Positions 58,944 to 64,000 of a DNA stretch of 64,000 nt are shown piece after piece (the stretch's first letter is position 1; each line of letters starts with the position of its first letter). The position numbers and the translations under genes were made by a program. The notes below the pieces were generated by a model. The model was not told the origin of the DNA. It was given only the letters and a program-made list of their open reading frames with translations, and made no database searches. The stretch comes from Thioalkalicoccus limnaeus (GTDB lineage Bacteria; Pseudomonadota; Gammaproteobacteria; Chromatiales; Chromatiaceae). Where the stretch lies: assembly GCF_041197575.1 (NCBI RefSeq), contig NZ_JBDKXB010000003.1, forward strand, positions 186,001 through 250,000, given 5' to 3'.

Positions 58944-60479
58944 GCGCGCCGTTGGTTCTTGTACCGAGACCAAGGGTCGTGTGCGATCGGCGCGCGCCGC
59001 TGCATAGAGCTCTACATAGCGGCGGGCGCTGTGCTCCCAGCTTAGATCTTGCCTCATGCCCGCGAGCGCGAGGGCCTGCCATTGCTCCGGTTGGTCGCGA
59101 TGGATCCGCAGCGCGAAGCGGATCGCGTGCCACAGGCTGTCGGCGTTCGACTGGTCGAACACGAAACCGGTCGCCAAGCCCTCGGCCAAGCGTTCCGGCG
59201 TCGCGTTGACGATGGTGTCGGCCAGCCCCCCGGTGCGGTGCACGATGGGCACGGTCCCGTAGCGCAGGCTGTACATCTGATTCAAGCCGCACGGCTCGAA
59301 ACGCGACGGCATCAGGAAGGCGTCGCTGCCGGCCTCGATCCGGTGGGCGCGGTGTTCGTCATAGCCGATGTAGACGCCGATCTGCCCCGGATAGGCGCGG
59401 GCGGCCTCGATGATCGCCTGTTCGAGCTGGGCATCGCCGCTGCCCTGCATGATCAGTTGGACGTCCGGCTGGGCCATGAGTCGCGGCAGGACCGCCAGGA
59501 TCAGATCGACGCCCTTCTGCTCGACGAGCCGTCCGATATAGCCCAGCACGATCGCCTGTTCCTTCGGCGGCAGTCCGAACTCGGCTTGCAGCGCGACCTT
59601 GTTCGCGGCCTTGCCGTCGAGGCTGTCCGGGCCAAAGTTGCGGGCGATGCGCAGATCCGTGACCGGATCCCACACTCGGTAATCGATCCCATTCAGGATC
59701 CCCGTGAACCGCGACCCGAGCTGGCGCAGGAGCCCATCGAATCCACAGCCGAAACGCGGCGTCTTGACCTCTTCGGCATAGGTCGGGCTCACGGTGTTGA
59801 CGCGATCGGCGAAGATCAGGCCGCCCTTGATGAAGGACATCCGCTGATGGAACTCGAGCCCGGAGAGCGACCAGAGCCGCGTCGGGAGCTTGAGGCGGTC
59901 GAACGCGGAGCGGTCGAACAGCCCCTGGTACGCGAGGTTGTGTATCGTGAAGACCAGTGCCGGCCGATTCGGCTCATCGGCGAGCAGCACCGGCGCGAGG
60001 CCCGTCTGCCAGTCGTTGCAGTGGACGACGTCCGGCCGCCAGTCGAGTTCCGGTACGCCCAGCGCGATGCGCGCGATCGCTCGGCAGAACAGCAGGAAAC
60101 GCTCCGGGTTGTCGCCCCAGTCACGGCCGCTGACATCGATGTAGGGGTTGCCTTCGCGGCTGAAATAATCCGGCGCCTCGACCAGATAGACGGGGATCGG
60201 ATGATCCGGATGCCGGCCGCCGAGCAGGCGCACCGGCGGACGGACACCGGGGATCTCGAGCTCGCACAGGACCCGCGTCTCCAAGAGCCCTTTCACGGCC
60301 GCCGGATAGGCTGGGATGATCAGCCGCGCATCCTGACCGAGTTCGCGCAGCGCAGCCGGCAGGCTCGCCGCGACATCGCCGAGCCCGCCGGTCTTGACCA
60401 GCGGGTGGGCCTCGCTGCTGGCCATCAGGATGCGCCCGCCCGGCAGGTCGGGGATCGGATCTGTGAGAGACTGCTCCAT
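58938..60479 (-). CDS. glgA: Glycogen synthase (ADP-glucose)
   Basis: 513 residues from ATG 60479; the frame extends to 60614 but the longer N-terminus is not like the family. GT5 landmarks: the substrate loop P-L-V-K-T-G-G-L-G-D near residue 25, H-C-N-D-W-Q-T-G near 152, G-R-L-V-E-Q-K-G near 320, and E-P-C-G-L-N-Q near 405. It extends alpha-1,4-glucan using ADP-glucose. It is not in a glg operon. Its last few codons and stop lie at the edge of a REP-like element, so the C-terminal tail may differ from relatives. Confidence 0.95.
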   Translation of the reverse strand: MEQSLTDPIPDLPGGRILMASSEAHPLVKTGGLGDVAASLPAALRELGQDARLIIPAYPAAVKGLLETRVLCELEIPGVRPPVRLLGGRHPDHPIPVYLVEAPDYFSREGNPYIDVSGRDWGDNPERFLLFCRAIARIALGVPELDWRPDVVHCNDWQTGLAPVLLADEPNRPALVFTIHNLAYQGLFDRSAFDRLKLPTRLWSLSGLEFHQRMSFIKGGLIFADRVNTVSPTYAEEVKTPRFGCGFDGLLRQLGSRFTGILNGIDYRVWDPVTDLRIARNFGPDSLDGKAANKVALQAEFGLPPKEQAIVLGYIGRLVEQKGVDLILAVLPRLMAQPDVQLIMQGSGDAQLEQAIIEAARAYPGQIGVYIGYDEHRAHRIEAGSDAFLMPSRFEPCGLNQMYSLRYGTVPIVHRTGGLADTIVNATPERLAEGLATGFVFDQSNADSLWHAIRFALRIHRDQPEQWQALALAGMRQDLSWEHSARRYVELYAAARADRTRPLVSVQEPTARS

Positions 60480-60626
60480 GACGAGCCGCGGATGTCCGAA
60501 GATGGAAGGCCCGGTCGATGACGGCGCGCAACGCTCGCGGGCGGAGAAGCGCGACAGGTTAACATAATTGGTGTGGAAATAGGCCGTCCATGAACAACAC
60601 CTGAGCCTTATCAATCGTCCCGAAAG

Positions 60627-60869
60627 TCAATCGACCGCCGCGGTGCGACGAGCCACTTCGCCGACCCGGACTTCGACGGCGAGCCGGTGCAGATCTGCGC
60701 GCCGCAGGAGGGTCAGCCCATCGACCCGCCCGACGTCCCGCCGACCGACGAAGACGGCCTGCCGCTGCCCGAGGCGCCCAGTGACGACGAGACCATCGTC
60801 GGCCGACCGGGCGTCGACTAGGCGGACCTGCCGCCGCCGACCGGCGGGCCGCGCAGGAAGGTCTACGTC
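60627..60869 (+). pseudogene. hsdR: hsdR fragment (type I restriction subunit), joined to hsdM
   Basis: About 80 codons read I-D-R-R-G-A-T-S-H-F-A-D-P-D-F-D-G-E-P, then a Pro/Asp-rich stretch, an in-frame TAG (60819-60821), then G-G-P-R-R-K-V-Y-V. I recognise this as the region between the helicase part and the C-terminal part of an EcoEI-like HsdR. Both ends are missing: the 5' side starts abruptly near a short direct repeat (TCAATCG at 60611 and 60627), and the 3' side runs without a frame change into hsdM. It is non-functional. Identification is from memory of the family and is moderately sure. Confidence 0.6.
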
Positions 60870-61808
60870 ATGGTCCAGATGATCGACCCGCAACCGGGCG
60901 AGATCCTGTTCGACCCCGCCTGCGGCACCGGCGGCTTCCTGACCTGCGCCGTCTGCCACATGCGCGAGCACGCCGTGAAACGCCCCGAGGACGAGGCCAG
61001 TATGCAGTCGAGCCTTCGCGCGGTGGAGAAGAAACAGCTCCCGCACATGCTCGCCGTCACCAACATGCTGCTGCACGGGATCGAGGATCCCTCGTTCCTG
61101 CGCCACGACGACACGCTTGCGCGCCCCTGCATCTCCTGGGGCAAGGACGAGCGGGTGGGCATGGTGCTGACCAACCCGCCCTTCGGCGGGCGCGAGGAGG
61201 ACGGCATCGAGTCGAACTTCCCCCAGCATTTTCGCACCCGGGAGACCGCCGACCTCTTCCTCGCGCTGATCGTCCGCCTGCTGAAACCCGGCGGCCGGGC
61301 GGCGGTGGTCCTGCCTGACGGCTCGCTGTTCGGCGAGGGCGTCAAGACGCGCCTCAAGGAGCACCTGATGGCAGAGTGCAACCTGCACACCATCGTGCGC
61401 CTGCCGAACTCCGTCTTCCGGCCCTATGCCTCGATCGGCACGAACCTGCTCTTCTTCGAGAAGGGCGCGCCGACGCAGGACATCTGGTTCTGGGAACACC
61501 GGGTGCCCGAGGGACAGAAGGCCTATTCGATGACCCGGCCGATCCGGCTCGCGCATCTCGCCGACTGCGCCGCCTGGTGGGGCGGGCCACGGCGCGAGGG
61601 GCGGGAGGAGGGCGAGCGCGCCTGGAAAGTGACGGCCTCCGAGGTCAAGGCCCGCGGCTACAACCTCGACATCAAGAACCCCCACACGGTGGCCGAGGAC
61701 CACGGCGACCCCGAGACGCTTTTGACGGAGTTGAACAGCGCCGAGGCGGAGGTGGTAGCCATTCGCGACGAGCTGAAGGCGATCCTGTCCGAGGCCCTGC
61801 TGCGATAA
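60870..61808 (+). pseudogene. hsdM: hsdM lacking its N-terminal domain
   Basis: 312 codons beginning at an internal ATG (M-V-Q-M-I-D-P-Q-P-G-E). The SAM-binding motif F-D-P-A-C-G-T-G-G-F-L and catalytic N-P-P-F-G-G near residue 109 are intact, as is the C-terminus. A complete HsdM has a further ~160 residues before this point, including the helical domain that holds HsdS, so this protein probably cannot assemble a methylase. It is in frame with the hsdR fragment. The matching hsdS is also broken. An orphan methylase activity cannot be wholly excluded. Confidence 0.8.
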
Positions 61809-61857
61809 CCCCACCCACGACTGGACCCGGCCCCACCCGATCCGTTCGAAACGAACC

Positions 61858-62178
61858 ATGCACCCGAGCATTGCGCAAAAGGCACCCGAGATCGCGGCCC
61901 TCTGCCGCCGTTACCGCGTGCGGCGTCTGGACCTCTTCGGCTCGGCCGCGCGTGGGAGTGACTTCGACCCCGACAGCAGCGATGCAGACTTCCTGGTCGA
62001 GTTCGAGGATGACGGGGGCGCGTCGTCGCCACTGCGACGCATCCTCGGCCTCGAGCAGGATCTGGAGCAGTTGTTGCCGCGGCCGGTGGGTCTGATCGAG
62101 CGCCGCGCGCTCGAAAACAGCCGCAACGACATCCGCCGGCGCTCGATCCTGCGAGGAGCAGAGTCGATCTATGGCTGA
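61858..62178 (+). CDS. MNT-type nucleotidyltransferase, orphan antitoxin
   Basis: 106 residues. L-F-G-S-A-A-R-G at 26-33 and S-D-A-D-F-L-V at 41-47 form the G-S-x10-D-x-D nucleotidyltransferase core of MntA-type antitoxins, which AMPylate and neutralise HEPN toxins. The third acidic residue expected in a V-D-L-V-like strand is replaced: R-P-V-G-L-I near residue 75 has Gly. A start codon for the partner (ATG at 62171, M-A-E-R) overlaps its 3' end exactly as in MNT-HEPN operons, but that gene is interrupted after four codons. The protein is likely an inactive remnant. Confidence 0.75.
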   Translation: MHPSIAQKAPEIAALCRRYRVRRLDLFGSAARGSDFDPDSSDADFLVEFEDDGGASSPLRRILGLEQDLEQLLPRPVGLIERRALENSRNDIRRRSILRGAESIYG

Positions 62179-62182
62179 GCGC
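62171..62182 (+). pseudogene. HEPN toxin gene reduced to its first four codons
   Basis: ATG GCT GAG CGC (M-A-E-R) overlaps the nucleotidyltransferase stop by 8 bp, the usual junction of MNT-HEPN pairs, whose HEPN proteins often begin M-A-E-R. The inverted-repeat element starts at the last base, and nothing HEPN-like follows. Inferred from context and the start only. Confidence 0.45.
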
Positions 62183-62319
62183 GTAGGTCGGGTTAGGCGC
62201 GCCGGTACGGCGGTCGCTTCGAAGATGAGCTTTACACGCGCCGTAACCCGACAGCGGCCTTGGCGGGCGCCGCGTCGCCGGCCGTCGGGTTCCGCCCCGA
62301 GGGGCTAACCCGACCTACG
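62182..62319. mobile_element. MITE-like element with 15-bp perfect terminal inverted repeats
   Basis: 138 bp bounded by CGTAGGTCGGGTTAG (62182-62196) and its exact complement CTAACCCGACCTACG (62305-62319). Internal partial copies of the same word occur at 62242-62252 and 62283-62290. No transposase is encoded. It separates the HEPN start codons from the hsdS fragment, which begins at 62321. No clear target-site duplication is seen. The end motif is shared with the REP-like element at the glgA stop. Confidence 0.7.
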
Positions 62320-62320
62320 G

Positions 62321-62617
62321 CTCGGCCGCCCCGTCGACCTCGTCGCGCCCACGGCCCTGCGCAACCCCTGGATGACCGGCACGGCAGGCCAGAAGCGCGT
62401 GCCGACCGACTATTTCACAAGCTCCCCCTTCCCCCTCGCGCCCCTCGCCGAACAGCAGCGGATCGTGGCGAAGGTGGGGGAACTGATGGCACTGCTGGAC
62501 CGGCTGGAGGCCGCCCTCGCGCGGGCCGACGCCACCCGCGCCCGCCTCCTCGAAGCCCTGCTCCACGAGGCCCTCGCCCCCGCCGCCGAGCCCGTCGCAG
62601 ACGCGGCGGCCTGCTGA
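62321..62617 (+). pseudogene. hsdS: hsdS 3' fragment 1 (specificity subunit C-terminus)
   Basis: About 98 codons. T-A-G-Q-K-R-V-P-T near residue 20, P-F-P-L-A-P-L-A-E-Q-Q-R-I-V near 36 and L-L-D-R-L-E-A-A-L near 62 are the end of a target-recognition domain and the C-terminal conserved helix of HsdS. Everything upstream is lost at the inverted-repeat element. An internal ATG at 62372 gives an 81-codon frame, but no complete recognition domain remains. Confidence 0.8.
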
Positions 62618-62679
62618 GCGACGAGGCCCGCCTCGCATGTCTGGTGAGGGCACCGGGCCGTCCACGCGAAAACACCTTC

Positions 62680-62940
62680 TTACGCGGCCGACTCCTGCTC
62701 GAGATCCCAACCAGGGAAGACCAACACGGCAGGATGACACTTCAGCGCTCGGGCAAGTTGCTTGGCACGCTCGACACCCAATCGGACGCGGTCATGCTCG
62801 ATTGCGGAGATCGTCGACTGCGGGATTCCCGATAGGGCCGCCAGTTGGTTCTGACTCAGCCCTTGAAGCTCACGAAGGACCCGCACAGATTCTCCAGGAG
62901 ACACCTCGACCAGGCGTTCGGCTCGACGATAGTCGCTCAT
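62680..62940 (-). CDS. XRE-family antitoxin (HigA-like)
   Basis: 86 residues from ATG 62940, chosen because GGAGG, embedded in the last codons of the toxin gene, lies 7 nt upstream. The helix-turn-helix spans ~25-80: L-R-E-L-Q-G-L-S-Q-N-Q-L-A, then S-G-I-P-Q-S-T-I-S-A-I-E. It should bind and neutralise the RelE-like toxin encoded just upstream and repress the shared promoter. The toxin-first order is that of HigBA-type systems. The pair sits between two broken hsdS ends and is the only intact system in this island. Confidence 0.88.
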   Translation of the reverse strand: MSDYRRAERLVEVSPGESVRVLRELQGLSQNQLAALSGIPQSTISAIEHDRVRLGVERAKQLARALKCHPAVLVFPGWDLEQESAA

Positions 62941-62941
62941 C

Positions 62942-63223
62942 TCACTTCCTCCGGTCATCGTGAGCGGTCACGCTCACAACCTCGATATACACCTGGTCGC
63001 GCTCGATCCGGTAGATGACCCGATATTGCTCGTTCAACCGGGACGATCGATGCCCCTGCCAATCCCCGCTCAGGGCCTCGTCGTTGAAGCCGCGGATCAT
63101 TCGCAGCCCCGCCGGCCCCGAGATCGACACGATGTCTTTCCATTTCTCGTAGCGCTTGAGGATCTCGACCGGCAGCTTCTTCAACTGCCGCACCGTGCGC
63201 TTGTGCTCGAAAATCGCCCACAT
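62942..63223 (-). CDS. RelE/HigB-like toxin
   Basis: 93 residues starting at ATG 63223. Features of the RelE/ParE fold: K-L-P-V-E-I near residue 18, L-R-M-I-R-G-F-N-D-E near 39, S-S-R-L-N-E-Q-Y-R-V-I-Y-R near 58-70 and the C-terminal V-T-A-H-D-D-R-R. Arg and His residues in the last two segments are the usual catalytic or RNA-contacting residues of mRNA-cleaving members. It is first in a two-gene operon with the antitoxin. The promoter is so close to the ATG that the transcript should have almost no leader. Confidence 0.88.
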   Translation of the reverse strand: MWAIFEHKRTVRQLKKLPVEILKRYEKWKDIVSISGPAGLRMIRGFNDEALSGDWQGHRSSRLNEQYRVIYRIERDQVYIEVVSVTAHDDRRK

Positions 63224-63229
63224 CAGGCG

Positions 63230-63257
63230 ATTATCTATACCATATTTATCATGTCAA
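63230..63257 (-). promoter_or_regulatory. Promoter of the toxin-antitoxin operon
   Basis: On the minus strand, TTGACA (63257-63252), 16 bp, GATAAT (63235-63230). The -10 ends 7 bp before the toxin ATG (63223), so the predicted start of transcription is at or next to the A of ATG. The surrounding sequence is A/T-rich, unlike the rest of the window, and probably includes the antitoxin operator. Confidence 0.75.
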
Positions 63258-63392
63258 CGAAGCGACGTCCCGCCTTCGACGGGTCGCCAACCTCTGATGG
63301 CGACGCTCGCGCAGCCAGGCGCCGCATGGGGAACCGGCCGGGATCGTAACGCGACGAGCTCTCTTCATCGGCCGTGAGGGCGCCGCAGAGGA

Positions 63393-63496
63393 TGTCGGGA
63401 TGCGCGACCGTGACATCGTGGCATCGCGAGCGGCAGGATGCGCTGCGCTTCGTGGCATCGTGCGCGGCGGGATGCGCTTCGCTTTCCCGCCCTACG
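63393..63496. repeat. Cluster of three REP-like units
   Basis: Three related words, GTCGGGATGCGCGACC (63393), GGCAGGATGCGCTGCGCTT (63432) and GGCGGGATGCGCTTCGCTTT (63466, ending CCCGCCCTACG), repeat about every 35-38 bp. The last can fold as GGCGGG...CCCGCC. They resemble the element at 58911-58942. Confidence 0.6.
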
Positions 63497-63499
63497 GCC

Positions 63500-63619
63500 T
63501 GCGACCGGCTGGAGGCCGCGCTCGCGCAGGCCGACGCCACCCGCGCCCGACTCCTCGAAGCCGTCCTCCACGAGGCCCTCGCCCCCGCCGCTGGCCCCGC
63601 CGAGGAGGTGGTGGCCTAA
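63500..63619 (+). pseudogene. hsdS: hsdS 3' fragment 2
   Basis: The 40-codon sequence C-D-R-L-E-A-A-L-A-Q-A-D-A-T-R-A-R-L to a TAA at 63617-63619 repeats the end of hsdS fragment 1 (62498-62617) with high identity over the first ~95 bp. The final ~25 bp differ (A-A-G-P-A-E-E-V-V-A against A-A-E-P-V-A-D-A-A-A-C). It begins directly after REP-like DNA. It could come from a duplication or from a second hsdS allele. Confidence 0.75.
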
Positions 63620-63805
63620 GCGGGGCAGCGCGGTCGACCGCGGGCCGCCCACCGCCGTTCGCTCGCCCAATCGCCCGCAAGCGGGCTCCTACCCCGCGGC
63701 CGAGTCTCGCTGCTACACAGAGTGTGGGAACGAGTCGGCGATCCCTCGTTGCCTGGCCGGTACCCCTGTATTACTTTACGTATTCACCTGCGACCGGAGT
63801 GCCGT

Positions 63806-64000
63806 CATGGGAACGAGAACAGTCCGTCTCGACGAGGAAGCCGAGAAGACATTGGAACGCCTGCGCAATCTGACCGGACTCTCGATCTCCGAGGTCCTGA
63901 AGCGGGGTTTGAGCGCCTACGAGAGCGAGGCCATGAAGCAGACCAGGCGCACCCCCTACGACATTTACTCCGAGCTCGATCTCGGTGAGGGCGGTTACGC
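63806..64000 (+). CDS. Ribbon-helix-helix (CopG-like) antitoxin, truncated by window end
   Basis: First 65 residues from ATG 63806 (CGGAG upstream). R-T-V-R-L-D-E-E-A at 4-12 is the DNA-contacting strand; L-E-R-L-R-N-L-T-G-L-S-I-S-E-V-L-K-R-G-L is helix A, turn and helix B of the ribbon-helix-helix fold. Such genes usually precede a toxin gene (PIN-domain VapC or RelE type), which would lie to the right of the window. It keeps the theme of toxin-antitoxin genes in this island. Confidence 0.85.

Larger units (their letters stand above)
63224..63805. other. Region between toxin promoter and window-edge gene
   Basis: 582 bp holding the toxin promoter (63230-63257), REP-like units (63393-63496) and a second hsdS 3' end (63500-63619). 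63620-63805 must contain the promoter of the ribbon-helix-helix gene; no clear gene or hexamers are seen there. Confidence 0.5.

Noticed and set aside
59049..60521. 490-codon plus-strand frame
   Set aside because: Antisense to glgA, which has all GT5 motifs.
60627..61871. 414-codon minus-strand frame in the defence island
   Set aside because: Antisense to the hsdM fragment, whose methylase motifs are unmistakable.
63393..63496. CRISPR-like spaced repeats
   Set aside because: Only three imperfect units with short, unequal and similar-looking spacers and no cas genes; better explained as REP-like DNA.

Overview
The window is high-GC bacterial DNA that reads as the chromosome of a photo- or chemolithoautotrophic gammaproteobacterium, most like a purple sulfur bacterium (Chromatiaceae). 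This is inferred from the gene families and their order (cbbQ/cbbO Rubisco-activase genes, pilMNOPQ-aroKB, thrS-infC-rpmI-rplT-pheST-ihfA, uvrY-uvrC-pgsA-tRNA-Gly), not from a database match. Nearly all genes have the GC-rich third positions that also produce very long spurious antisense frames.

Layout. 1-5 kb: the 3' end of metG, then cbbO and cbbQ on the minus strand with no Rubisco genes beside them, and a small 4-oxalocrotonate-tautomerase-like gene. 5-11 kb: a secreted 5'-nucleotidase-family enzyme, then a complete SiaABCD-type phospho-switch and diguanylate cyclase operon. Its phosphatase carries a soluble CBS pair where the described SiaA has a membrane sensor. Two copies of a multi-hairpin repeat with matching stem changes bracket its siaB-siaA half. 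11-20 kb: a phosphate-uptake locus with four PstS-type binding proteins, one pstCAB transporter, two PhoB-box-like sites, two small unknown genes and a Fic-fold protein lacking the catalytic histidine. No phoU is present. 20-32 kb: accessory genes (a Uma2-type endonuclease, aquaporin Z, a DUF533/TerB-like protein, a 1400-residue PAS/GAF/GGDEF/EAL protein, a multidomain YbaY-MliC-META envelope protein, a secreted PPC-like protein), with dispersed palindromic repeats between them.

32-60 kb is core chromosome: aroB, aroK, the type IV pilus assembly genes pilQ-P-O-N-M, gltA, rpmE, tRNA-Val, thrS, infC (which appears to start at AUC), rpmI, rplT, pheS, pheT, ihfA, a MerR-like regulator, uvrY, uvrC, pgsA, tRNA-Gly, a fatty acid desaturase, tRNA-Glu, pcnB, folK, panB, panC, panD and glgA.

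60.6-64 kb is a decayed defence island. An hsdR fragment is fused by deletion to an hsdM lacking its N-terminus. Next come an MNT-type nucleotidyltransferase whose HEPN partner is cut off after four codons by a MITE-like inverted-repeat element, two copies of an hsdS 3' end flanking an intact HigBA-like toxin-antitoxin pair, REP-like repeats, and the start of a ribbon-helix-helix antitoxin gene at the window edge. The toxin-antitoxin promoter is placed so that the toxin message should be leaderless, while the antitoxin has a strong ribosome site.

No CRISPR array, rRNA gene or complete insertion sequence was seen. The most interesting items are the paired hairpin repeat around the sia genes, the CBS-type SiaA, the Pho locus with its extra binding proteins and inactive Fic protein, and the layered decay of the defence island.
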